In this document: piece after piece, positions 50,432 to 60,765 of the stretch
Position numbering within the stretch: position 1 is the stretch's first letter
Layout: each line of letters opens with the position of its first letter
Assembly (NCBI RefSeq): GCF_022049065.2
Contig: NZ_CP095744.1
Location: 1,178,001 to 1,242,000, forward strand
Length of the DNA: 64,000 nt
Reading direction: 5' to 3'
Source: Niallia sp. Man26
GTDB lineage: Bacteria > Bacillota > Bacilli > Bacillales > Cytobacillaceae
Made by a program: the position numbers and the translations under genes
Notes under the pieces: generated by a model
What the model was told of the DNA's origin: nothing
What the model saw: only the letters and a program-made list of their open reading frames with translations
Databases searched by the model: none

Positions 50432-51598
50432 TTGGATAAACAAAATAAACTGTTGATAATAATATTAACAATAGGAGTATTTGGTCTTTTAACTACTGAA
50501 ATGGGAATCACCGGAATATTACCAACACTAGCAGAACATTTCAATATTAGTATATCCAAAGCGGGCCTTCTAGTTAGTCTCTTTGCACTTGCTGTTGCTA
50601 TCTCTGGACCGACTTTACCAATATTGTTCTCAGGAATTAATCGTAAAACGGTTATGTTACTGGTACTTGGAATATTTGTTATAGGTAACATTGTTTCAAT
50701 GTTCGCACCAAACTTTACTGTATTGCTAGTTGCTCGTGTTATACCTGCCTTTTTTCATCCAATTTATTGTTCTTTGGCTTTGACAGTTGCGGCTACTTCC
50801 GTAAGTAGGGAAGAAGCACCGAAAGCTGTTTCAAAAGTAATTATGGGTGTTACTGCAGGAATGATACTTGGTGTACCAATTACCAATTTTATTGCTAGTC
50901 AGACATCTATAGAGATGTCAATGTTATTTTTTGCATTAGTTAATGCTATTGCTTTTATGGCTACATTGATTTTCGTTCCATCGTTGCCTGTTAAAGAAAG
51001 GTTGTCTTATGGAACACAATTAGGAGTATTGAAAAAGCCGTTAGTATGGTTAGCGATCTCTACCGTAATATTTATTGGATCTGCAACTTCTAGCATTAAT
51101 AGTTTTATTGCAGAGTATCTCGGATCTGTAACAAATATATCTGGAAATACTTTAACTTTGGCATTATTTATTTTAGGGGTTTCTAGTCTGATAGGTAACC
51201 TTGCTGGAGGAAATTTACTTACTAAAAATGCAGTAAAAACCGCCATGTATTTTCCTGTTCTGTTAATAGTAGTTCATATATTGTCCTTTTTTACAGGAAC
51301 GTCAACTATTCCTATGATGATAACAATTTTTTTATGGGGAATTTTATTTGCAATATCCAATAATGTTAGTCAGTTTTGGATTACCTCAGCGGCTCCAGAA
51401 GCTCCTGATTTTGCGAATGGTCTGTTTTTAGCTTGTGGTAATTTAGGGATAACAATTGGGACTGCTGTTGGTGGATTTTTCATATCAGGTATGGGAACTC
51501 AATATATCGTATTAGGAGGAATTATATTCCTAATATTGAGCTTTGTTTCTATTCTACTAAGAAGTTATATGTATAACATGAAAAATCAGTCTGTATAG
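50432..51598 (+). CDS. MFS transporter, DHA1-type exporter
   Basis: The 388-aa protein has twelve predicted membrane helices. Near helix 1-2 it reads TTEMGITGILPTLAEHFNIS, typical of the AraJ/YdhP-type DHA1 exporters, and RKTVML marks the loop 2-3 region. It probably exports a small organic compound or drug. It starts at TTG with AGGAG upstream. Its location behind a TetR-controlled SDR gene suggests that the modified compound is pumped out. Confidence 0.9.
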   Translation: MDKQNKLLIIILTIGVFGLLTTEMGITGILPTLAEHFNISISKAGLLVSLFALAVAISGPTLPILFSGINRKTVMLLVLGIFVIGNIVSMFAPNFTVLLVARVIPAFFHPIYCSLALTVAATSVSREEAPKAVSKVIMGVTAGMILGVPITNFIASQTSIEMSMLFFALVNAIAFMATLIFVPSLPVKERLSYGTQLGVLKKPLVWLAISTVIFIGSATSSINSFIAEYLGSVTNISGNTLTLALFILGVSSLIGNLAGGNLLTKNAVKTAMYFPVLLIVVHILSFFTGTSTIPMMITIFLWGILFAISNNVSQFWITSAAPEAPDFANGLFLACGNLGITIGTAVGGFFISGMGTQYIVLGGIIFLILSFVSILLRSYMYNMKNQSV

Positions 51599-51819
51599 TT
51601 AGTAGTTGCAATGCACTTTAACTAAAACATCTGACTTAATATATAAAGAATCGCCTTTAACTCAACATTTATCATTGTATTGATTCACTTTTAATAAAGT
51701 AATAGCTGTTAGTTCCTACTTATGGAATCTAAAAAACATATACCGTAACTTTAATTCGGATTACATGTAGGATTACTATTGCTTTAACAAGTTTAGTTAG
51801 AAAAATATTTTTATAATGA

Positions 51820-52683
<864 letters not shown>

Positions 52684-52726
52684 TTGATAAGAATTATTGT
52701 TGGTTCTATAAGTAAAGAGTAAACTA

Positions 52727-52768
52727 TAAAAGACCGATTTTTCCTATTAGGAAATTCGGTTTTTTCTA
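52727..52768 (+). terminator. Terminator after the second AKR gene
   Basis: ACCGATTTTTCC and GGAAATTCGGT pair around TATTA, followed by TTTTTC. Confidence 0.88.
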
Positions 52769-52906
52769 TTCAAATGGATAAGGAGGGCGAATTAAAAGAC
52801 AAGTGGCCGCTAACTTATTTTTATATTCATTACTTTCCTTTACGTATAGGAACTTGCTGAACAGCTAAATATACGTATATATTTCAAAAAGATTGAGGAT
52901 GATCAT

Positions 52907-53833
52907 ATGTCTAAACTAATCAAACAACAAAAAGAACTTATCGAATTTCTTGAACGTTATACACGAGAAGACGGATATTATGATACTGCCATTCCATTTT
53001 TACGTTTTGTTCGATTATCTAATACTACTGATCCGGATTATAGTGTGTATAAACCTGCCCTATTCATTGTTGTTCAGGGTACGAAGGAAGTCACTTTAGG
53101 ACAGGAGCATTTTACTTATGGACCTTCTGATTATCTTGTGGCATCAGTTGGATTGCCAGCCAGAGCCCGTGTATTGGAAGCTTCTTCCGATGTTCCATAT
53201 TTATCATTAAGAATTGAGTTTACGGCAAGTCAAATTCTAGAGGTTCTAAGCGGTACTGAAATTCAAGGTACCCCAATTGAAAAGGGAGAGCGAGCAATCT
53301 ATGTTAGCCAGATTGAGTCATCTTTATTAGATGCTGTCATTCGATTAGTAAATTTGTTAGATAATCCAGAAGATATACAAGTACTTTCTCCTCTCTTTAT
53401 TAAAGAAATTTTATATAGGGTTCTTCAGGGTACTCATGGAAATATATTGAGGCAGACTGCTATTGAAGGAAGTCACACTCACCGAATAAAAGAAGTAATT
53501 GAATATATAACAAATAATTATCATAAGGCATTTCATAGTCAAGAAATTGCGGATATAGCAAATATGAGTGTTGCCTCCCTTTATAGGTATTTTAAGGAGG
53601 TAACAGCTATGAGTCCTCTTCAATTCCAAAAGAAAATTAGACTGCAACAGGCTCGTCACCTACTATTCTCTGAGTCAACAGATGCAGCTGATGTTGCTTT
53701 CCGGGTAGGATATGAAAGTCCTTCTCAATTTAGTCGTGAATATTCTCGTTTCTTCGGTCTTCCACCAAAAGAGGACATAAAGGGATTAAGAGAGAAAAAA
53801 GACTACAAACTAAAAAGAATAAGTCTCTCCTAA
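52907..53833 (+). CDS. AraC family transcriptional regulator
   Basis: The 308-aa protein has the AraC_N ligand domain (about 25-180, starting at RFVRLSNTTDPDYSVYKPAL) and a C-terminal double HTH (about 195-300) with SQEIADIANMSVASLYRYFK and ADVAFRVGYESPSQFSREYS. This matches the AraC_N-type regulators found beside oxidoreductase genes in many bacteria. It probably activates the AKR next to it in response to an unknown compound. Monocistronic. Confidence 0.9.
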   Translation: MSKLIKQQKELIEFLERYTREDGYYDTAIPFLRFVRLSNTTDPDYSVYKPALFIVVQGTKEVTLGQEHFTYGPSDYLVASVGLPARARVLEASSDVPYLSLRIEFTASQILEVLSGTEIQGTPIEKGERAIYVSQIESSLLDAVIRLVNLLDNPEDIQVLSPLFIKEILYRVLQGTHGNILRQTAIEGSHTHRIKEVIEYITNNYHKAFHSQEIADIANMSVASLYRYFKEVTAMSPLQFQKKIRLQQARHLLFSESTDAADVAFRVGYESPSQFSREYSRFFGLPPKEDIKGLREKKDYKLKRISLS

Positions 53834-53845
53834 TTGTTTTGAAAA

Positions 53846-53880
53846 AAATAAACTCATTGACATAATTAATGAGTTTTGAA
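53846..53880 (+). terminator. Hairpin after the AraC gene
   Basis: AACTCATT and AATGAGTT pair around GACATAATT, followed by TTG; modest terminator. Confidence 0.6.
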
Positions 53881-54006
53881 AACAATATAAAGGGACATGT
53901 AAAATATAGTTGTTAATTCATCAAGTGAAATAATTTAATAAGAAGAGATTAATAATGGATTTCAAGACTATATTATAAAAAAATATGTAATGATATTAAG
54001 GGTGAA

Positions 54007-54043
54007 AAAAAGACTAGATAGGTGAGCATATCTAGTCTTTTCT
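54007..54043. terminator. Bidirectional terminator between the AraC and MFS genes
   Basis: AAAAGACTAGATA and TATCTAGTCTTTT form a perfect 13-bp stem around GGTGAGCA. Confidence 0.9.
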
Positions 54044-54114
54044 TCATTTTGTTTGCTAATCTTTTACTTAATGAATATTTGTAATAAAACAACTAAATAG
54101 TAAATATTTCAATC

Positions 54115-55302
54115 TTAGCTATTTATTGATGCAGTATTTTTTGAAGGGCGAGTAAGTCCAAGTGAGATTGCTGACAATAGTGCTGCGATAGCTATTAATA
54201 CAGCCCCAATCCAGACGTTTGCTAGCATTGAAACACTTCCTACTATAATCCCGCCAATACCTGCACCAACAGCCATACCGATATGAATGAAGGAGGTATT
54301 TAGACTAAGCATGATACCAGAAGCTTCTGGAGCTAGTGAGGCTAAATTGAAATTCTGTGTTGTGGCAAAAACCCAGGCTGAGCCTGCCCAAATCATAAGT
54401 AATATTACTCCAGTTACTATTGAACCAGAAGTAATAGAAAGGATTATAAATAGTATAAAAAGAGAAATTAGTAATATACTAATGCTACTAATTAGTGTTT
54501 TACCACTACCAAATCGATCTCCCAAAAACCCTCCAAGCTTGGAACCAATTAAGCTAACAATTCCTAAGGAAAAGAAAGTTAAACTTATACCATCTTCATT
54601 CATGCCCATTACAATAGACAAGAATGGTGTCATGTATGTGTTTAATACTGAATAGCCAGTAAATACAAAGAAAGTGATCCCAAATGCTAAAGTTATTCTA
54701 GGTTTTTTTAAGAAAGCTAGCTGTTCACGTAGTGGAACAGGTACTTCAGCTTTAGTAGCAGGTATAGTTTTAGCTATCACTAGAATACCTACAAGACTCA
54801 AGATACCGATTCCCCAGAAAATAACTTTCCAATCATATGTGGATGCTATAACACGACCTATTGGTACGCCAAAAATTAAAGCAGAGCTAGAGCCCGCTAA
54901 AACGGTTGCTATTGCTCCTGCCTGACGATTTGGACCAGCTAATTTCGGTGCTACAGTCATTGCAGTAGTAACAAAAACTCCTGTTCCTACTGCAAGTATA
55001 ACTCGAGAAACTATTAAAAAAGTAAATCCAGATAGTGTAGCAGTTAAAATACTTCCTATTACTAAAATCATGAGAGAAAGCATTAATAATTTACGACGAT
55101 CCATTTTTGCTGCAGCCATCATTACAATTGGAGAACCAATAGCGAAACCAATAGAAAAGATGGTTATTAGTTGTCCTGCGGTTGATAACGAAACATTTGC
55201 TGAATCTGCAACTTTATCTAGTATGCCAGCAATTACAAATTCTGCTGTACCCGCTAAAAAGCTAATAAAAGCTAACATATATATTTTCAAAGTGTTTACC
55301 AT
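54115..55302 (-). CDS. MFS transporter, AraJ-like DHA1 exporter
   Basis: The 395-aa, twelve-helix protein begins with AFISFLAGTAEFVIAGILDK, the AraJ/YdhP signature, and has DRRKLLML in the loop 2-3 position and LPLLGTGVF-like LAVGTGVFVTTAMTVAP in helix 4. It is similar in type to, but clearly distinct from, the MFS protein at 50432. AGGAGTAGATAAAT precedes the ATG. It stands alone, so its regulator is unclear. Confidence 0.9.
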   Translation of the reverse strand: MVNTLKIYMLAFISFLAGTAEFVIAGILDKVADSANVSLSTAGQLITIFSIGFAIGSPIVMMAAAKMDRRKLLMLSLMILVIGSILTATLSGFTFLIVSRVILAVGTGVFVTTAMTVAPKLAGPNRQAGAIATVLAGSSSALIFGVPIGRVIASTYDWKVIFWGIGILSLVGILVIAKTIPATKAEVPVPLREQLAFLKKPRITLAFGITFFVFTGYSVLNTYMTPFLSIVMGMNEDGISLTFFSLGIVSLIGSKLGGFLGDRFGSGKTLISSISILLISLFILFIILSITSGSIVTGVILLMIWAGSAWVFATTQNFNLASLAPEASGIMLSLNTSFIHIGMAVGAGIGGIIVGSVSMLANVWIGAVLIAIAALLSAISLGLTRPSKNTASINS

Positions 55303-56185
55303 ATTTATCTACTCCTAATTTTAAAAAAATTTCACGATAGGTTATTAATAATAAATTCATTCTTAACAATCATTAGGGTGAGGAACATTTGAGATTGTGA
55401 ATAATAGTTATCTAATACTATTTTTGACATTCCGATACTTTCCTACATGCAATTTATTTGCATTAAAACAGTTAATTCCCGATAAGTCCTATGATTTTTA
55501 TATTTAATCCATAAAATAACTTACTTATTCATCGTCAACTGAACTTAATAAACACAGGGACATTTTCTAAGACCATAAAAGCAGAAATAAAAATTAGCTA
55601 AAAAAAGAGTATGAGAAATGAAATTAAATATAAGCCGATTACCTAACAGTAAATTACGGGAGATATACGGAGTAAATCACAGGCCTCTTTTTATGTGGAA
55701 AGAATTAAGGAACTACTATGTTATTGTGTACTTGTTTTGCTGACTCTTTAATATTTTAATTAGTTGTTTTACAAAACAAGGTTCTTAATACGTGGTATTT
55801 ACATATGAAATCATCCTATTTTCTAAGTTCTTTATACCTAGGTTTGTTTAATACTAGAAAATTACTTAACTACCTCCAGTCTTTTTCCTTAATATAGGTG
55901 AACTATATACTCTCTCTACTTATAGTCTTAAATGATTAATGCTTCCTTTTTATAGTCGACACTTATAAGGGCAATAATATTTATTACATGTTTATTATGC
56001 CTTAAGTAATATGAACATCGTTATCTCATTCTTATCAAATGCTTGCCTAAATTTATCAGATGTATTAGATAAGTAATTTCAATTTGTGGCCCTTTTTAGT
56101 TTCCTTATTATAATTACTATTACTACAAGGCAAATTAATATCTGATACAAGTGTAGAAACTAGAGCACAATTTTAGGTTTAATTT
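55303..56185. other. Gene-free stretch of about 880 bp
   Basis: All six frames are broken by frequent stops, and no ribosome-binding site plus frame is convincing. The DNA is very AT-rich. It may hold the promoter of the MFS gene near 55320-55400 and otherwise looks like decayed sequence. No A/B/C repeat is present. Confidence 0.5.
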
Positions 56186-56188
56186 CTT

Positions 56189-56204
56189 TTGTGTAAACAC
56201 ACAA
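56189..56204. promoter_or_regulatory. TTGTGT/ACACAA palindrome
   Basis: TTTTGTGT-AAAC-ACACAAAA (56187-56206) is a perfect palindrome just upstream of the MerR promoter. Its half-sites match those at 49429-49446, so the same TetR protein might bind. Confidence 0.45.
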
Positions 56205-56210
56205 AAGTAC

Positions 56211-56241
56211 TTGCCTTGTAGTTAACTACAAGGTATATAAT
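56211..56241 (+). promoter_or_regulatory. MerR-type promoter of the merR-AKR operon
   Basis: TTGCCT and TATAAT are 19 bases apart. The palindrome CCTTGTAGTTAACTACAAGG fills the spacer. It lies 63 bases before the MerR start codon, implying autoregulated activation. Confidence 0.85.
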
Positions 56242-56303
56242 TCAATTTGATTTTATATCCCCTATAAGTAAGGTATCTCTAAAATACTAAAGGAGTACTG
56301 CTA

Positions 56304-56714
56304 ATGAATATAAAAGAGGTCAGTATTAAGTTTGATATTTCTACAGAAACTCTAAGATATTATGAGCGAATTGGCTTAATACCAAAAATTACTCGTGACG
56401 ATAAAGGTTATCGAAATTATTCAGAGCAAGACCAGCGTTGGGTTTATTATGCTAAGGCGCTTAGAAAAGCAGGGGTTTCGATTGAATCTTTAATTGAATA
56501 TGTATCACTTGTACAAGAAGATGAAAGCTCACGTCAACTGAGGAAAGAAATATTAATCGAACAAGAAAAAAAGTTAGAAGAGAAGATTGAAATAATGCAA
56601 GAGGCATTGGGTTACTTGAGAACTAAAATAGTTGCTTATAATGATTATATTAAATCTTATGAAAAAACATTAGAGCTAGGTTACAAAGAAAATGAAGAAG
56701 GAGTTGTAGAATAA
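56304..56714 (+). CDS. MerR family transcriptional regulator
   Basis: The 136-aa protein has the MerR HTH and wing (SIKFDISTETLRYYERIGLI, then PKITRDDKGYRNY, about 6-40), KAGVSIESLIEYV and a C-terminal coiled coil. It is related to the MerR protein at 48174 but not identical. AAAGGAGTACTGCTA is the ribosome-binding site. Its stop codon shares one base with the ATG of the AKR gene (TAATG), so the two are translated together from the 19-bp-spacer promoter upstream. Confidence 0.92.
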   Translation: MNIKEVSIKFDISTETLRYYERIGLIPKITRDDKGYRNYSEQDQRWVYYAKALRKAGVSIESLIEYVSLVQEDESSRQLRKEILIEQEKKLEEKIEIMQEALGYLRTKIVAYNDYIKSYEKTLELGYKENEEGVVE

Positions 56715-57571
56715 TGGATTACGTTACATTAAATAATGGAATAAAAATGCCAATGGTGGGATTAGGGGTATTTAGAGTCAAAGACCAAAAGGAATGTGAA
56801 GAAATGGTCTATCAAGCAATAAAATTAGGATATCGTTTGATAGATACAGCAGCAGCTTATGAAAATGAAGAAGCTGTGGGAAGAGCGATTAAAAGAAGCA
56901 GTGTGCCACGTGAAGATTTATTTATTACTACTAAGCTATGGGTAACAGATACTAATTATGAAAGAGCAAAAAAAGGTTTTCAACGGTCATTGGATCGTTT
57001 GGGATTAGATTATATAGATTTATATTTGATACATCAACCGTATAATGATTACTATGGTGCTTGGCGGGCACTTGAGGAATTATATAGAGAAGGTAAAGTC
57101 CAAGCAATTGGCGTTGACAATTTTCAACAAGATCGTTTAATAGATTTCATCAGCTTTATTGATATAAAACCAGCTGTTAACTTGATTGAAGCGAATGTTT
57201 TCTTCCAACGTGAGGAAGAACTATTAGTAATGAAAAACAAAAATATACAGATGGAAGCATGGTCACCTTTTGCTGCTGGAGAAAATAAATTATTTACCAA
57301 TGAACTTCTACAAAAGTTGAGTATAAAATATCAAAAATCTGTAGCCCAAATTGTTTTACGTTGGTTATATCAAAGAGGAATTGTATCTATTCCTAAGTCT
57401 TCAAACCCTGAAAGAATGAAAGAAAATATTGATATTTTTGGATTTGAAATAACAAGAGAAGATATGAACGCAATCGCACATTTAGATACTAGTCAAAGTT
57501 GTTTCCCAACACGTACTAAAGCTAATGAAGTTGAAGAATTTCTAGAAAACGCCAAAAAATTTCAAGTGTAG
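56714..57571 (+). CDS. Aldo/keto reductase
   Basis: The 285-aa AKR is similar throughout to the one at 51832: [43 protein letters not shown] and IPKSSNPERM. The catalytic Asp, Tyr, Lys and His are present. It is the partner of the upstream MerR regulator in a two-gene operon. Such MerR-AKR pairs in Bacillaceae respond to electrophiles such as methylglyoxal or aldehydes; that function is inferred. Confidence 0.93.
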   Translation: MDYVTLNNGIKMPMVGLGVFRVKDQKECEEMVYQAIKLGYRLIDTAAAYENEEAVGRAIKRSSVPREDLFITTKLWVTDTNYERAKKGFQRSLDRLGLDYIDLYLIHQPYNDYYGAWRALEELYREGKVQAIGVDNFQQDRLIDFISFIDIKPAVNLIEANVFFQREEELLVMKNKNIQMEAWSPFAAGENKLFTNELLQKLSIKYQKSVAQIVLRWLYQRGIVSIPKSSNPERMKENIDIFGFEITREDMNAIAHLDTSQSCFPTRTKANEVEEFLENAKKFQV

Positions 57572-57591
57572 TGTAATAAGATATTTATAAA

Positions 57592-57629
57592 ATAGCCAGG
57601 CTTTCCTTGATAAAGAAAAGCCTAGGCTA
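57592..57629. terminator. Hairpin after the MerR-AKR operon
   Basis: TAGCC-AGGCTTT and AAAGCCT-AGGCTA pair around a short loop; no T run, so termination is uncertain. Confidence 0.55.
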
Positions 57630-57817
57630 ACAGTCTTGGCCAATTGAGAGTATGGAAAAATATCGATGAAATTTACACCGAACCGGTATTGAGAAAGATT
57701 AAAGATAGGGGAATAGTAGAAGGCACCTGTTGGAGCGAGTAGGGATGTATGTTTTCCTAATTATTCCTAAAAAATAAAGGAAAGTAGTTACCAATTCTCA
57801 ATAACTGAAACAACTAA

Positions 57818-57940
57818 ATATGTCACAATAATGGCAACATTCCAAAACTTGCTTATGTCACAAACGTGGCAGCATTCCTGTAATAAGTGAAGAGAATCCT
57901 TCTTGTGTCACAAACGGGGCAGGTTTGTTGAAGAAGAATT
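57818..57940 (+). repeat. A/B/C repeat, copy 14 (A-x-A-B-A-C)
   Basis: Three A boxes in tandem. The first (TATGTCACAATAATGGCA) has a shortened B-like tail ACATTCC. The second (CTTATGTCACAA + ACGTGGCAG) is followed by the perfect B tail CATTCCTGTAATAAGTGAA. The third (TTGTGTCACAA + ACGGGGCAG) carries C tail GTTTGTTGAAGAAG. This is the first copy of the right-hand array. The rest of 57630-58097 holds no gene. Confidence 0.88.
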
Positions 57941-58097
57941 AAAATTAAAATAGCCTTGTACTTACTGAATTTTAAAACAGATAATTGATCAAGAACGGAG
58001 TGTTCCATAAATGATTATTATTTATAACTAGTTAGTATTCTGTTTAAATAGCTTTAGGCATAACCTTAACTAACATTAATAGTAGGAAGTGAACATA

Positions 58098-58661
58098 ATG
58101 TCGGTTTTTATTCAAAATAGCGATATAAGCATTATTAACTCAATTAAGTTTAAAAAGAGGAATCTCACAGTTTTAAGTCTTGGAGTAAATTTTAGAGATT
58201 TTGAAGGTTTTTCAAATAATTTTATAAAAAATACTTTTGAGTTTCCTTTATTCTTTGTATTATCAACTGAGTTAATGGATGATGAAGATATAGAAAAGGT
58301 GAAGGAATTACATACTGATTACTTATGTAATAAAAAAAATGAATGGATGATTCTTAAAGTAGAGTCTGCTGCTCAATTAAAACTAACAACGAGACATTGT
58401 GAGGGGTTTGCTTCTAATGGTTTCCGTTCGTTTATGATAAAAGGTGAGAGTTTACTATTGGGTGAGTTATGTCCAAGTGTGAATTGGAATCATCCAATAG
58501 AATTCCCTGATCTTAATTGGGACAAGGTAATAACCTTAATTGATATAGAAGAAGTTGGGTTAACGGTATTCACTGATGATAATAGAATCAATAGTACATT
58601 AAAATTGTTAAATTATATTCCTAAAGAGTATGAAATTGATTTGAAGAATTGTGATATTTAA
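58098..58661 (+). CDS. Hypothetical protein, 187 aa
   Basis: The start is the ATG at 58098, 8 bases after AGGAAG; a GTG at 58089 overlaps that site. The protein is a mixed alpha/beta fold with no membrane helix or signal peptide. Notable segments are SLGVNFRDFEGFSNNF, a CxxxFASNGFRSFM stretch around residue 105 and a late LNWDKVITLIDIEEVG. I recognise no family. It sits between a repeat copy and an AAGCTAAC-type terminator, like other units of the array. Confidence 0.6.
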   Translation: MSVFIQNSDISIINSIKFKKRNLTVLSLGVNFRDFEGFSNNFIKNTFEFPLFFVLSTELMDDEDIEKVKELHTDYLCNKKNEWMILKVESAAQLKLTTRHCEGFASNGFRSFMIKGESLLLGELCPSVNWNHPIEFPDLNWDKVITLIDIEEVGLTVFTDDNRINSTLKLLNYIPKEYEIDLKNCDI

Positions 58662-58674
58662 TTTAAAAGTTCAT

Positions 58675-58716
58675 AAGCTAACAGGTCCTTCCTTAAATAA
58701 TGGAGGGTTCTTTTTT
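58675..58716 (+). terminator. AAGCTAAC-type hairpin terminator
   Basis: AAGCTAACAGGTCCTTCC-TTAAATAAT-GGAGGGTTC with six T; imperfect stem. It is closely similar to the block at 15158-15200. A degenerate A box (TATACAACAATCTGGTCAG) follows at 58716-58734. Confidence 0.6.
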
Positions 58717-58849
58717 ATACAACAATCTGGTCAGAATCCTTATTATAACTTAAGCATTAACCAAGTTTTGTGCTTGTTAGCCCAAGAAGGATTTTAAAAT
58801 TATTGTACGAATATCTAAGTTATCCTATTTAAAGAGAAGTGATTTCTAT

Positions 58850-59245
58850 ATGAAATATAAACAAACGGAATTTACCGGAGAACTAAGAGATAAGATTAAA
58901 AACACCGAATTAATACTAAAAGACTATATCGAAAGTTTGTTAGACGAATATAAATCTGTTTTTGCAATGAAGAATTTAGAGTTTGATGCTGGATTCGATA
59001 TAGAGGGAAATGACCCCTTTATGCCTGGGTACAGCTCCACAATTTCATTAGGAATTGCTGATGAAAATGAGGAACTAATAGATATACATATCATTAGAAT
59101 TTGGGAATGCGAACGTTATTTATTGGGAATGGCAACTTCAAAAAAAGTTCCTGGTAGCAAAGTTATCGGTGAATTAATTGATGAGACTTTTGAAGATATC
59201 AAGGAAGAATTGAAAGAATATATTGATGAGTTTTTAGCTGATTGA
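58850..59245 (+). CDS. Hypothetical acidic protein, 131 aa
   Basis: This small, very acidic cytoplasmic protein has an N-terminal helical pair (about 8-42), beta strands around FDAGFDIEGNDPFMPG and HIIRIWECERYLLG, and a strongly acidic C-terminal helix (IDETFEDIKEELKEYIDEFL). The size and acidity fit small immunity-type proteins, but that is only a resemblance and I recognise no family. GAGAAGTGATTTCTAT precedes the ATG. Repeat units follow it. Confidence 0.6.
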   Translation: MKYKQTEFTGELRDKIKNTELILKDYIESLLDEYKSVFAMKNLEFDAGFDIEGNDPFMPGYSSTISLGIADENEELIDIHIIRIWECERYLLGMATSKKVPGSKVIGELIDETFEDIKEELKEYIDEFLAD

Positions 59246-59270
59246 TTATGCTATTTTTCAACTATTGTAT

Positions 59271-59452
59271 GGATCTGGTACAAACTTGGCAATATCAGTG
59301 TAAGCTATAAAAGGGTTATTGTTTATAACACAATCATGGGAGTATTTTTCTGTGTATAAGAAAAAAACCTTATTGTGTCACAAACAGGGCAGCATTCCTG
59401 TAATAAATGAAAAACTGGCTTATGGCAGAAACATGGCAGTTTAGTTGAAGAT
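59271..59452 (+). repeat. A/B/C repeat, copy 15 (four tandem units)
   Basis: Two degenerate units (GGTACAAACTTGGCA then TATCAGTGTAAG; TATAACACAATCATGGGAG) precede a complete A-B-A-C: TTGTGTCACAA + ACAGGGCAG, CATTCCTGTAATAAATGAA, CTTATGGCAGAA + ACATGGCAG, TTTAGTTGAAG. The tandem phasing shows the basic unit is about 47-60 bases. Confidence 0.85.
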
Positions 59453-59510
59453 TATTAATTAAGAAAGGAGTATTATAATTACTATTAGTGTTTTAAGGGA
59501 GATATATTAA

Positions 59511-59867
59511 ATGAGGCTAATTTGTCAAAAATGTAAAATTGTCATTTCTAAAGAAATAACAGAATTAAAAAATGTATCTGCATTAAATAACAAAGATCAA
59601 GCTGATTACATACCCGAAGGATTTTTCATTATTGAAAATGGCGAACAAGATATAAATTATAAGGGTCAAATTATAATGAACTTGAAAGATTTAATCAACT
59701 CTGAATATCATACTGATTCAAGTAGACTAAATGGCTGCTGTGGATACGATGGTTTAGACGGGATAAACAGAGTTTGTATAAATAATCATGAAATTGGTAC
59801 TGAAAATTCGGATTGTTGGATGCCACATTTTATTTCTATTGATCCTATATTAGTTGACTATGATTAA
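59511..59867 (+). CDS. Hypothetical protein with probable zinc site, 118 aa
   Basis: Cysteines occur as LICQKCK (CxxC, residues 4-8), NGCCGYDG (about 77-84), INRVCINNHEIGT (about 88-100) and DCWMP (about 103-107). The paired knuckles and the HEIGTENSDCW motif suggest one or two structural zinc sites in a small standalone domain. I have the impression of a widespread uncharacterised family with this GCCG...C...HE-GTE-SDCW pattern, but cannot name it. It is a single-gene unit between repeat copies 15 and 16. Confidence 0.65.
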   Translation: MRLICQKCKIVISKEITELKNVSALNNKDQADYIPEGFFIIENGEQDINYKGQIIMNLKDLINSEYHTDSSRLNGCCGYDGLDGINRVCINNHEIGTENSDCWMPHFISIDPILVDYD

Positions 59868-60002
59868 AATTTTTATCCGATTAAATAGGGTCTCCTTTAA
59901 TTATTGTAGATATTGATCAAGTTTCTTTTGTAATCTGGTACATAATCGAGGTTTCACTTTAACGAGGAAGATATTTCCTTTTTGAGTAGCACCTTTAAAA
60001 TA

Positions 60003-60086
60003 TTTTGTGTCACAAGCGGCGCAGCATTCCTGTAATAAAGAAATCTTGCTTATGTAACAATAATGGCAGTTGAGTTAAAGAAGGAG
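60003..60086 (+). repeat. A/B/C repeat, copy 16 (A-B-A-C)
   Basis: TTGTGTCACAA + GCGGCGCAG, CATTCCTGTAATAAAGAAA, CTTATGTAACAATAATGGCAG, TTGAGTTAAAGAAGG. A further weak A-C echo (TTGTGGCAGTTTAAAAATT) lies at 60150-60169. Nothing else is seen in 59868-60240. Confidence 0.82.
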
Positions 60087-60240
60087 ATGAATACAAGTTT
60101 GACCTAGACATTCCGTCTTTGTTAAAAGAATGCAAATTCAATAGTTAAAATTGTGGCAGTTTAAAAATTTGAAAAAGGGTTTAAAGTTTAATGGTATAAT
60201 CTACCTTAGATAAAGACCACATCTCACTGGAGGGATTAAT

Positions 60241-60609
60241 TTGTTAAATGAAGATATAGAAATAATTTTAAGTAAAATTGAGGAACTTGAAAGTTATGAT
60301 GTTGAGATTGAAGTAGATGACCCTGAAATTGAATCTATATCTATTCACTTATTTTCAATAGAAGAATTTGAAGAAGGGCAGTTAGGATATAGAATGGACG
60401 AAGATGGCAATTCTTTAACAGGGGATAACGAGGGTGATTGGAAAGAAAATTGGTATGTTATTGGATACGATGAACTTGTAGGAGACCCAATTTTTATTGA
60501 TATAAAAAATAAAAACTATCCTGTATTGACTGCAATACACGGTGAAGGAGATTGGGAACCAGAAGTAATGTATTCCTCATTAAATGAATTTTTAGAATAT
60601 GTATCTTAA
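60241..60609 (+). CDS. SUKH/SMI1-KNR4-like protein
   Basis: This very acidic 122-aa protein contains the run WKENWYVIGYDELVGDPIF, then IDIKNKNYPVLTAIHGEGDW and a closing SSLNEFLEYV helix, which reads like the core of the SUKH superfamily. SUKH proteins are often immunity proteins to polymorphic toxins. No toxin gene adjoins it, so an orphan immunity role is only a suggestion. It starts at TTG with CTGGAGGGA upstream, in the middle of the right-hand array, and ends in a strong terminator. Confidence 0.7.
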   Translation: MLNEDIEIILSKIEELESYDVEIEVDDPEIESISIHLFSIEEFEEGQLGYRMDEDGNSLTGDNEGDWKENWYVIGYDELVGDPIFIDIKNKNYPVLTAIHGEGDWEPEVMYSSLNEFLEYVS

Positions 60610-60640
60610 AAAGGACTGGTTTAACAAGTCCTTTTTTATC
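60608..60640 (+). terminator. Terminator after the SUKH-like gene
   Basis: AAAAAGGACT-GGTTTAACA-AGTCCTTTTTT hairpin overlapping the stop codon region. Confidence 0.9.
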
Positions 60641-60709
60641 TGATTTTATTAAGGATTTTGAAAGTTGAAACAACTAATTATTTTAACTTTCCCTGCGAAA
60701 AGAGAACCC

Positions 60710-60765
60710 GTTATGCGGCAGCTCCATTTTCTTTTTTACTAACGTGGCAGTATAGTTTAAGTTCA
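60710..60765 (+). repeat. A/B/C repeat, copy 17 (degenerate)
   Basis: TTATGCGGCAG, then TTTACTAACGTGGCAG with C-like tail TATAGTTTAAG. Confidence 0.55.

Noticed and set aside
54287..55318. Plus-strand frames within the MFS gene at 54115-55302
   Set aside because: Antisense shadows in a long open gene; no start signals.
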